Assembly: GCA_019096065.1 (NCBI GenBank)
Contig: JAGUCH010000002.1
Coordinates: forward strand, 16,442,501-16,506,500
Origin: Paracyclopina nana
Taxonomy: Eukaryota; Arthropoda; Copepoda; Cyclopoida; Cyclopettidae
Reading direction: 5' to 3'
DNA length: 64,000 nt
Numbering within the stretch: position 1 is the stretch's first letter; every line of letters begins with the position of its first letter. The notes under the pieces were generated by a model. That model ran no database searches. It was given only the letters and a program-made list of their open reading frames with translations, and was not told where the DNA came from. Both the position numbers and the translations under genes were made by a program. Shown here piece by piece: positions 55,741 through 64,000 of the stretch.

Positions 55741-56267
55741 GCCATTGTGCGCCAATGTGTGCCATCATTGTGTGCAAAGGAAAGTCGGAAATTTTTTTTT
55801 TACATTTTTGGAAGCTGCATCAAATTATCTTATGTTTAATAATATTAGCTAAATTGTGATTCCTTGTATTTTTAAAATGGTACTTTTATATTTGGCACAT
55901 TTCTAAGCTAAAAACATGCAACCACTTTCCAACTTACTTTTACGAATCAATTACTTTTTTTTTAAATTTGATGTGTGCCTTTTAGTAATTGTGTGCCGGT
56001 TGTGTGCCTTGTGGGTATTGTGGGCATTGTGTGCCAATTGTGGGCATTGTGTGCCTTTTAGTAGGACCCATTTAAATAGCTCATAACATGAAATGTATTT
56101 CAGATGCCTAAATACATTCATAGGCTATTTTTAAAAATAGCGAGACTATACAAAACTTGCGAAAGACTAATGCATTATTAAGCACCGTTACAAAGTAACT
56201 ATCAAAAGGTTGGGTAAAGAGTCAGCCTTTGTGATCAATGTATGCATTCTTTGCGCTTTACAGGAAG

Positions 56268-56753
56268 ATGAATCCACGACTAATGACCTTTGTTTGTCTC
56301 ATCATGGCTCCCTTGTCCCAATGCCAAGATGAAGTGAGCGAAGTGGATACAAGGCATTTTTCCGGAAATGGCGGATTCAGCACTAACGGACTGAGCGTAG
56401 ACTACGGAAACAGGCCGAGTTACGGCAGTAACCTACCCACCTACCGACCTACTTACGGAGATAACGGAGGATACGGAAATAACGGTTACGGAGGAAACCG
56501 ACCTAGCTACGGAAATAACGGTTACGGAGGAAACCGACCTAGTTACGGAAATAACGGTTACGGAGGAAACCGACCTAGCTACGGAAATAACGGTTACGGA
56601 GGAAACAGACCAAGCTACGGAAATAACGGTTACGGAGGAAACCGACCTAGTTACGGAAATAACGGATATCATGGCAGTCTCGGAGGATACAATAAGCCTA
56701 GCTATGGAAATCATGGTCATCATCATCATCATCATCATGGAGTTTATTATTAG
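56268..56753 (+). CDS. Secreted YGNNGYGGNRPS-repeat peptide, acidic-propeptide group
   Basis: This gene encodes 161 residues. The ATG lies four bases after a CTTTACAG acceptor (56,263). The signal peptide MNPRLMTFVCLIMAPLSQC is followed by QDEVSEVDTR and then HFSGNGGFSTNG. Five 12-residue repeats YGGNRPSYGNNG follow, then a His run (HHHHHHHGVYY). The junction DTR-HFSG matches the Arg-aromatic/His junction of its group. Its promoter and non-coding exon appear to lie at 49,894-49,973, on the far side of the foldback element. Without that element the intron would be 70 bp, the usual size here. An AATAAA lies at about 57,054. Confidence 0.85.
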   Translation: MNPRLMTFVCLIMAPLSQCQDEVSEVDTRHFSGNGGFSTNGLSVDYGNRPSYGSNLPTYRPTYGDNGGYGNNGYGGNRPSYGNNGYGGNRPSYGNNGYGGNRPSYGNNGYGGNRPSYGNNGYGGNRPSYGNNGYHGSLGGYNKPSYGNHGHHHHHHHGVYY

Positions 56754-57205
56754 ATTATTAGAAAAAACTCAGAAAATATATCCACACTTTTCGAAAATCT
56801 TGATTTCATATAGTACAATTAAGTCGATATCCGGCAAAATTAGCCAACATAAGCCACTTTCTATTGATTGTTCCAGATTTTTTGGCCAACATTGGCTTGA
56901 AAGTGTTCAAATAGATAACCGTGCAGCACTTTCAAGCAGATTTCAACAATTCCTCACAGCAATATCTTGTCTTAACATCGACCATAAAGAGCAGGTGAGC
57001 ACAGTCCAAGAATAAAACTGACAAAAAAAATGAATGTGGATTTCTCAACTAAAAATAAAAGGGTCCGCAGAAATAAACGACATGGATTTAATTAAAGGCC
57101 ACACACACCACACACACACACACTCCAAGAGTGTATGACATTGTTAGATTGTCCAAATAATTGAGCTCTGTTAGTCGCAACAGCTTTCTATATGTGTGAC
57201 GCTCC
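56754..57205. other. Intergenic region with short CA repeat
   Basis: A CACACA tract lies at about 57,100-57,122. Nothing else is recognised. Confidence 0.35.
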
Positions 57206-57212
57206 TATATAA
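57206..57212 (+). promoter_or_regulatory. TATA box of the WDxRIRLA prepropeptide gene
   Basis: TATATAA lies 66 bases before the ATG. Confidence 0.65.
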
Positions 57213-57277
57213 CGGAGAGGTCTTGATACGGACAAAACGTAGTTGTCCGGAGGCCAGAGGCCGACACACGTATAACA

Positions 57278-58745
57278 ATGAAGCGTCAATGCCTTTTTGC
57301 AATTTTGGGCCTCGTAGTTGCGATTCTCGCCATCAGTGGCGCCAATGCTCATGACGACAATGCAGACACCGAAGGTGAGCTCTTTTCACTTGATGTGTTC
57401 ACCTGCTCTTCATGGTCGATATTTCGACAAAATATTGCTGTGAAGAATTGTTGAAATCTGCTCGAAAGTACGACACGATTTTCTTGTTATACGCCTTTAA
57501 GCCATTTTCGTCTAATGAATTGGAAAAAATCAGTAGAAAATGGCCTGCGTTGGCTGATAATGCTTTATGTTCGAAAAAAAACATAATATTTTAGACCAGG
57601 TGAACAGGGCCTATTAGTGTAATTTCGCTGAACAAAAGAATCGTATTTTGACTTGTCATCCATTTCCTTTTGAGCTGCATCTGTGCAAAAACCGCATCAG
57701 TCCGGTTTGAAATCTTTTCTTTTTTTTTTGCAGTCAAAGGGGCCTTTTTGTTCATTGGGAAATACAAACTGCAAAGAAACTACCGTTCATTTTGTAGTGC
57801 CATGCACGGTGGATTATTTTGCAGTTTGAACGCGCATACTGCACACATGTTTTTGGACCATTAAATCAACCCCATTGAAAAGCATGTAAAATCCATTTAA
57901 ATTGTTTCTCTTTTTGGATTGAAAAGCTAGAAATATGTGAATATTGATAAACAATGAATTTGTTCATTTTCTAATGTAAACTGAATGACTTTCTGGGAAT
58001 TCCCAAATTCCACCAAGCCACACACAAAAAATACACTTTTCCACGGTGTTCAACCATTATTTGCAAATTAGTCACAGAAGAAATTGCACACATTTTACAA
58101 CAGTGTCCATTTTAGCCAAACCAGTTTTTTCCAACGATTTGAAAAGGCCAATTTTACACTGTCATCATGATGATGATTATATTCTTTAAAAGTCAATTGT
58201 GCGAGCTGATGATATGGCCCTTAAGAGATCTTGTTGCAAATCTCTATTGTTGCAGATTTCTTCAGCTCAATTTTGACTTGAGTCATCAGTTTTCTTAAAG
58301 AGAGAATGCGAAAAAATGGAAGGTTCAAGTTTTATGCTTTTTTTCCTCAGATGATTTAGTGGAGGACATGGGCCATGAAATGTTGCCCAAAAGGTGGGAC
58401 AACCGTATCAGGTTAGCTCGTAAAAGGTGGGACAATCGCATACGTTTAGCCAAAAAATGGGACAGTCGAATCCGATTGGCCAAAAAGTCAACTGAGGAAG
58501 ATTCCAAATGGGACAAACGCATCAGGCTCGCCAAAAAATGGGACAACAGAATCCGACTGGCGAAAAAGGAGGCCATTTTCATTCCAGGTAAAATTGCCTA
58601 AAGAGGTTGCGTGATTTAACCATTCCGGAAAGTTCCGACATGACTTGATTTGTTTACAGTTGATTACGAGTCAGAGGATGATGACAGCACAGTGGACCCG
58701 TCGAATGTTCTGGAAAAACGTGGTGGTTATATTCGACTGTTGTGA
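57278..58745 (+). CDS. Prepropeptide with five WDxRIRLA repeats (candidate neuropeptide precursor)
   Basis: Three exons (57,278-57,374, 58,351-58,587, 58,660-58,745), all joined in phase 1, give 139 residues. The signal peptide MKRQCLFAILGLVVAILAIS ends at GANA. After an acidic spacer, exon 2 carries five copies of an eight-residue unit: WDNRIRLA three times, WDSRIRLA and WDKRIRLA once each. Four are followed by KK and one by RKR; they are preceded by KR, KK, RKR or a single K. Exon 3 is acidic and ends EKR, then GGYIRLL and stop, a possible sixth, related peptide. Repeats between basic sites behind a signal peptide are the hallmark of neuropeptide precursors. There is no Gly before the cleavage sites, so the peptides would not be amidated. 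I match it to no known family. Confidence 0.85.
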
Positions 58746-58885
58746 ATTTAATTAATCGTGGGCCTTTTCATCTTTATTCTGTCTCGCGCCAATCATTGAA
58801 AATATAGTTGTACACCAAATATCAACCACAATTTGTCAATAAAATTTCAACTATGGGACTCTTTAATTGTTGTTGCTGATGCGTT

Positions 58886-58980
58886 TCAGTTTTGATACTC
58901 CAGATCAAATTGGAACTTGCGAATGCGTTTCTTCAGGTCTTTGGTCTCCCAATAAAGAGGACCACACCACATGCCAAAGC
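58886..58980 (-). CDS. Duplicate last exon of the minus-strand gene, copy 1, open
   Basis: After a CATTTTTCAG acceptor it reads FGMWCGPLYWETKDLKKRIRK and more, in the phase needed for splicing from the donor at 60,460, and then stops. It could serve as an alternative terminal exon. It lies inside the 3' flank of the prepropeptide gene. Confidence 0.5.
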
Positions 58981-59075
58981 CTGAAAAATGAAGGGAATAA
59001 AACTGCAGCAAGCTCTAACTATAATGCGTTTCAGGTTTTGACCCTCAGGATCAAATTGGAACTTGCAAATGCGTT

Positions 59076-59125
59076 TCAAGTCTTTGGTCTCCCAATATAA
59101 GGAGGACCACACCACATGCAAAAGC
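59076..59125 (-). pseudogene. Duplicate last exon of the minus-strand gene, copy 2, frameshifted
   Basis: The acceptor is kept, but two extra bases after CGPPY shift the frame and give an early stop (RPKT, stop). Confidence 0.55.
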
Positions 59126-59167
59126 CTGAAAAATGAATCGAATACAATCCATGTATTTTGCTTGCAG

Positions 59168-59260
59168 CTGAATAAGAGACTTGAGACTGCGGATGATGAC
59201 AACACAGTGGAAGTGTCGAATGTTGTGGAAAAACGCGATGGTTACATCAGACTGTTGTGA
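59168..59260 (+). pseudogene. Duplicate of the last exon of the prepropeptide gene
   Basis: It reads ADDDNTVEVSNVVEKR, then DGYIRLL and stop, closely matching exon 3 of the upstream gene, after an acceptor-like CTTGCAG. Joined to exon 2 the phase does not fit and gives an early stop, so it is probably not a working alternative end. Confidence 0.6.
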
Positions 59261-59377
59261 ATTTAACTAATTGTGGGCCTTTTCATCTTTATTCTATCTC
59301 GCGCCAATCATTGAAAATATAGTTGTACATCAAGTATCAACCACAATTTGTCGATAAAATTTCAACTATGGGACTCA

Positions 59378-62300
59378 TTAATTGTTGTTGCTGATGCGTT
59401 TCAGGTTTTGATCCTCAGGATCAAATCGGAACTTGCGAATGCGTTTCATCAAGTCTTTGGTCTCCCAATAAGGAGGACCACACCACATGCCAAAGCCTGA
59501 AAAATGAATTGAATAAAAATGCAGCATAGCTACTGTAGTTCTAAGTATTGTGTACACAGAGAAGAGGAGGACGTTGCCCGCCTTCAAATGATAACATATA
59601 ACTAAAGGAGTAGAGAATGGAAGTAGCACAGATGCTGAGTTGTACTGAAAAACAAAAACAAAAAACGCGACTGAACAATTAAGAAGCTAAGCAAAGCAAA
59701 GCTACATCACTTTGGTAGCTCATTTCCCAGCACCGCCTGCATCGATTGGTGCCAAAGTAGGTGGGACTCATGAGAGTTGCCTAATAATTGTTGATGTCAA
59801 ATTTAGTGCAAATCCGAGGTGCTAAGTGGCACCCGAATTTCTTTATAATAGCTCACCTTTTCTTTGCTGAAAACCGATCTGTTGATTGTGGCCTCGGATT
59901 GGGACCAAATTAAATATGAATTATTATTAGACAACTCTGATAAATCCAACCAATTTTGGTTCCTATCAGCTGAGAAGATACTGAGAAACGCGCCATCAAA
60001 CCTTGCTTTTGCTTTAACTTAGCTGTCTTATGTAGTGGAATCTGCCTAATATTGGGAGACTTTCAATAGAAAAGAAAATATCAATCCTTTTTTTTAATTT
60101 GTTCATGTCAGATGAAATAATGTGAAATAAAAATGAATATCGAAAATTAAAATTGAAAGAAATTCCTATCCATAAAAAATACTTCTAGTCTCTCCCAAAT
60201 TGATCAATTTTCTCAGTTTCCGTGCTACTCACTTCTCAACGGCCTTTGAACGTAACATATGTAATAAGGCACAAAAACAAACACACTATTTACCTCTAAT
60301 TATCATTCAAAGTAAACAAAAGTCGTCATCTGCGAATATAAAAAGGGAAAAAGCAGTGCAAGAATAATTAGGAGAAGAGTGCAAAGTAAAAATAAAAAAA
60401 ACATCAAGCCAGTCGTGGTGTCAATTTGATAAAGGCCAAAATGTAAGCAAATAACTTACTGCTTTCACGTGACAGCTGGCCAATTGGCGGAGCTTTTGAT
60501 GAGGAAGTCGTGGAAGATTCACTGGTGCTTCTCTTGAACCCACCACATCTGGCTGGTGGGGAAGGGCAAGGGGTTTTGAAGTTGGTGGCTGTCACATATT
60601 CCAGAAATGCGTCGAGTTGTCGCAAAGACAGAGCGTTATGTAACGTTTCAAGCGGTCTGATGTTGGGCATGCCCACAGATAATGCTGCAGAAAATCACAA
60701 CAAAAAGCAATTAATACACACTGACATTTGGCGAAATGACAGGCACTTATAGATATAGGTGACTCGTGGAAAAATGGCTTTTATCATTGTGGCTCCTATC
60801 ATTATTTGCTTAAGGTTCATTCATCAATATATGATAATTTTTGGGAAATGCGCAGCTACATTTTTTCCCATCAAATTAATTTGGAAAGGGTACACACGAA
60901 TTTTTCGGTGTTTGCTCACATTTGATGGGGTTGACATGTGTTGACTTTAAGCCAGATGTCATTTCATGAAACTCTGAGCATGAAAAATAACGCAACTTTT
61001 ACTTTTGAATTACTTTACTTGCAATTATTACAAGAGTCTGTTCTCATCTAGTTCAACAAGCAAGGCTGCTGTGAAGTTAAGCAAGGCTCTTTGAAGGCTT
61101 ATAACTCTACTACTGAGCTGATCGGATTTTTACATTAGTGCTGAAAACTACCCTGAATGCCAATCCGGATTGCTATAAGCCAGGGGAGGGACAAACTTTT
61201 TCGCTAGATGGCGCTTTTTGAGCAAGTGTTTTTGGAAAAACTACCTTGCGCGAAACTTGTCACGTGACTACGAGCGGCAATTTGATTGGCTGAGCAGCGG
61301 AGCGAGGCTACAAAAATTTGGGTTCAACAACGAAAAGCTTGAAAGTTTGCGAAAGACGCTAAATGTTTTATGGCTTGAAAGGGTGCCATTTTGCCTGTAG
61401 ATTATGCCGCATTAATAAAGTTTTCGACACAAGTGCTCGCAAAGCCAAACAATTGCCAATTGTGTATCATCATAGCAGCGCAGCCATATCAAATGTACTT
61501 GCCCAAGTTAAAAGGATAGATGGCGCTGCGAATCTGGCAACTTTACGCCTTTGCCTTATAACGAAACAGCTTACCAACGTTTTCGCCCTGCCTTGGCATT
61601 TCTTGCAAGTTGGGCACCGAGGTTGATCCGGAAATGACCGCGGTGCTGAATAAGTGGGCCGTGGTTGATCCTTTGGCAGCCAATTCATGGAGAAACTTCA
61701 GGTAGTTGTTCAACCGGTGACCGGGTATGGAATGCCTATGGGCTCTCCGGAATGCATCTGCGGAGGGTGGGGCCACGATTAGGGCGGAGATTGAATTAGC
61801 AGGGGACGTGCCAGCCGAGTTCCCACAAGGGGGCGTGGCCACCAAGTTGGTCGAGGGGAAGAGGGGCGTGGCAGCGCCGGAGTCGGCGCAGTTGGGCGGG
61901 AGCGAGCGGCTCTTTTGCAAAGGGCAAAAGTAATCACAGCTTGAGGAGCAAGGATCCGGACTGGCCAAACCTGTTGAGGAGGAGGAGGAGTGGCCACTGT
62001 GGATTATGACTCGAAAAAGGGCGGTTGAAGGGCTTTCTGACATGGAGACAATCAAGTGCGAAGAAATCAGAAATAGGATAGAAAAAGAAAGAAAAAACAG
62101 CAATTAACCTAATATGCCCATCAATGTGTACGATAACTAATAAAATGAGTTACATTCTCTTCAACACGCTCACGAACACAATTTATACATGTAAAGTGTT
62201 AAATATTGAATGAGTGAGTGAGCAATGAGGGGACAAGCACGTGCATTTCTTAAAATCATTGATTTGACCTCAAAAGCAAAATAAGCAGAGAAGGAGAGTA

Positions 62301-63338
62301 AAGCAGTGAAGTAGGGAAGTAGATTACTAACTGAGGGAAACTGAGAAGCGACGCGAGATTGCTTACAGGACGATCCCATATCTGAATTTTTAGTCAAGTT
62401 ACCTTGCTAAAACAGCAACCTTACTTGATCAGTTAAGTTCAGCTTGTTCTAGCCAAGTTCGGTTCGTTTTAGTCATGTTCAGTTGACCGCTGAGCTGACA
62501 CGCCAACGCGTTGTACATCAGCAGCTGATGAGCAATGTTAGCTTTTCTCAATCAAGCAAGCTTCAGTTACTACGCATATGAGAACACTTTAAGTTCATTT
62601 CGGCAACTGAACTTAGCTGGGCAAGCAAGCTAGTACTACATAAAATTAAGCTAAGTTAAGTTCTACATACATAAATATCTGGGTACGGAACTGAACTGAA
62701 CTTGCCTTTTTACCTAGCTTAACTTGACTGACAGGTCAATATGAGAACGCCCTCACGCAAAATCATCCCTACAAAAGTAGTAAATCTTCTCTCCATTTGA
62801 CCACATCTTATCAATTTAAATTTAGGCTACAATATTATGTGGTGAAATTTAGTCATTGATCCCAAATTTCAATTTGAGCCAAAATATCTAGAAATGCAAA
62901 TTCAAGATCAAAAAAGCCAAGAAATGCTGCAGTTAATTACATTTATAAAATTGACTGATGTATGGTGCCGCGAAAAAAATAAGGCCCAACTTTAAAAAAA
63001 AATTCCCTCTAGAATTGGAGAGTGCACTCACATTCACAGTTTGTGAGCTACTTTACTACTACACTGCTTTAAGCGAGAGTAACGCAGATGCAGAGTTCAA
63101 CTGAATAATAATAAATAAAAAACTCAAACTGTGGAAATGGCAGACAAAACGAGCAAGGCATGCAGACCATGTCAGGGACAAAAAGGGGGCATATTATGAG
63201 AGTGTTCCGTCATCTTTTTTGTGCCAAATTGGACGCGGAAAAAAGCTGACGCAAAAAGAGTAGCATACTTTCAATGATAGGTACCTTCTTCTCCAACATG
63301 ATCCATGCTCTGAGATCTGGACGGGTGCTGAGGATCCT
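59378..63338 (-). CDS. Unrecognised Ser-rich protein, 5' end outside the supported exons
   Basis: Four exons on the minus strand join in phase 1: 63,338-63,285, 62,036-61,575, 60,684-60,460 and 59,496-59,378, at least 286 residues. The first visible exon has an acceptor upstream, so the true start is further out and may be beyond the window. An ATG at 62,043 just before exon 2 is an alternative start. Conserved-looking segments are [37 protein letters not shown] and [20 protein letters not shown]. Ser-rich stretches lie between, and the end is basic ([16 protein letters not shown]). No signal peptide or membrane segment is seen, so it is probably intracellular. I recognise no family with confidence. 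Confidence 0.65.
61576..62035 (-). other. Ser/Pro-rich exon of the minus-strand gene
   Basis: Positions 62,036-61,575 form the largest exon of the gene above. It is noticeably more GC-rich than the flanking introns, which supports coding status. Confidence 0.55.
62398..62754 (-). mobile_element. MITE family 2, copy at 62.4 kb
   Basis: It starts near CTTGCTAAAACAGCAACCTT, then ACTTGATCAGTTAAG, and ends GACAGGTCAATATGAGAACG, then CCC: a reverse-orientation copy of the element at 46.3 kb. It lies in an intron of the minus-strand gene. Confidence 0.7.
62755..63284. other. Intron sequence of the minus-strand gene
   Basis: AT-rich with no separate feature seen. Confidence 0.35.
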
Positions 63339-63534
63339 CTGGAGATGACAAAGAAAGGGGGAAATAAAGATGAAAAGCCGACAAAAACATGATCACACCA
63401 GGCCAGGGGAAAAAAGTGATTTTAAAATCAGCTGTGCAAACACAATTACAATAATATCCCGTTATTTCTATTAAACAATATTTGGCCCATTTGATGAATT
63501 TTGGGCCAAGCCACAACGAGACTCTTCAATCAGG

Positions 63535-64000
63535 CTTAAATTCAAGCGGGCTTAATTTCAAATTTCAAGCAGGCTTAATTCAAGCGGGCTTAATTTCAAA
63601 TTTCAAGCAGGCTTAAATTCAAGCGGGCTTAATTTCAAATTTCAAGCAGGCTTAAATTCAAGCGGGCTTATTTTCACGTAGGCATAAAATAAAGCGGGCT
63701 TAATTTCAGGTAGGCTTAAAATCAAAATCGGGCTTAGTTTCAGGTAGGCTTAAATTCAAAATCGGGCTTAATTTCAGGTAGGCTTAAACTCAAGAAGGCT
63801 TGATTTCAAGCAGGCTTAAATTCAAGCGGGCTTAAATTCTAGTGGGCTTAATTTCAGGTAGGCATAAAATAAAGCGGGCTTAATTTCAGGTAAGCATAAA
63901 ATAAAGCGGGCTTAATTTCAGGTAGGCTTAAATTCAAAATCGGGCTTAATTTCAGGTAGGCTTAAACTCAAGAAGGCTTGATTTCAAGCAGGCTTACATT
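63535..64000. repeat. Minisatellite of AGGCTTAAATTCAAGCGGGCTTAATTTCA-type units
   Basis: Degenerate units of about 15-33 bp built from GGCTTAAATTCAAG and GGGCTTAATTTCAGGTA alternate to the window edge, with a higher-order repeat (TAGGCTTAAACTCAAGAAGG occurs near 63,778 and 63,957). Confidence 0.85.

Larger units (their letters stand above)
50012..56226. mobile_element. 6.2-kb foldback-like element with repeat-built inverted arms
   Basis: The ends are inverted: left GCTGGTTCTTTAGGTAACTT, then TTTGATCGTTACC; right, reverse-complemented, GCTGACTCTTTACCC, then TTTTGATAGTTAC. Both lead to a CTTAGTCTTTCGC/ATTAGTCTTTCGC box and then CCTACTAAAAGGCACACAAT. A 5-bp duplication CTTTG flanks it (50,007-50,011 and 56,227-56,231). 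The left arm carries GGCACACAAT repeats in one orientation and the right arm ATTGTGTGCC in the other. No transposase frame is seen; the open frames are simple-repeat translations. The layout resembles Drosophila foldback (FB) elements. Confidence 0.82.

Noticed and set aside
62041-62103. Hydrophobic extension upstream of the Ser/Pro-rich exon as a signal peptide
   Set aside because: A splice acceptor at 62,037 with a phase-matched upstream exon (63,338-63,285) explains the frame better, though the ATG at 62,043 stays an alternative start.

Overview
The window looks like an AT-rich animal genome, most likely an arthropod. Introns are mostly 50-105 bp with GT/AG ends, promoters carry clear TATA boxes, and there is an insect-type gustatory receptor, a STING homologue, a trypsin-like protease and many small secreted peptides. 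I cannot name the species. Initiation codons were taken as ATG only, and intron-exon structures were built by eye from splice sites and reading phase.

Region 1 (1-18 kb) is a compact block of conserved genes: TBC1D13-like Rab GAP (+), an unrecognised secreted Ser/Thr-rich protein (+), CNDP2-like M20 dipeptidase (-), GLE1 (+), a gustatory receptor (+), a small SWIB-domain protein (-), a seven-exon STING homologue (+), and a trypsin-like protease with a C-terminal LNR-type domain (-). STING and the protease are tail to tail with 10 bp between stop codons.

Region 2 (18-57 kb) is an accessory cluster of at least fourteen small secreted peptide genes rich in Gly/Tyr, His, Asn or Pro/Arg. Many share one architecture: TATA box, non-coding first exon, short intron, then an exon holding the whole CDS. 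After the signal peptide most fall into two groups: one with a Pro-rich linker and a PIFGL-type motif, the other with an acidic propeptide ending in Arg before a HHFGG-type start. A 60-residue Pro/Arg-rich peptide ending in Gly resembles proline-rich antimicrobial peptides. A decayed GGY-repeat gene (21.3-33.35 kb) is split by a 10.1-kb Ty3/gypsy-type LTR element with 199-bp LTRs, broken gag/pol frames and one long intact env-like frame resembling chuvirus-type glycoproteins. The cluster is seeded with several MITE families.

A 6.2-kb foldback-like element (50,012-56,226) has inverted arms of 10-bp, 12-bp, 186-bp and 640-bp repeats, and a 5-bp target duplication. It sits inside what would otherwise be a 70-bp 5'UTR intron of a GY-rich peptide gene.

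Region 3 (57-64 kb) holds a prepropeptide gene that I cannot match to any known neuropeptide, with five WDxRIRLA repeats between dibasic sites. It converges on a 5'-incomplete, Ser-rich, unrecognised minus-strand gene. The facing 3' ends of the two genes have been tandemly duplicated, giving two copies of the peptide gene's last exon and three of the opposite gene's last exon. The window ends in a Ty-rich-free minisatellite.
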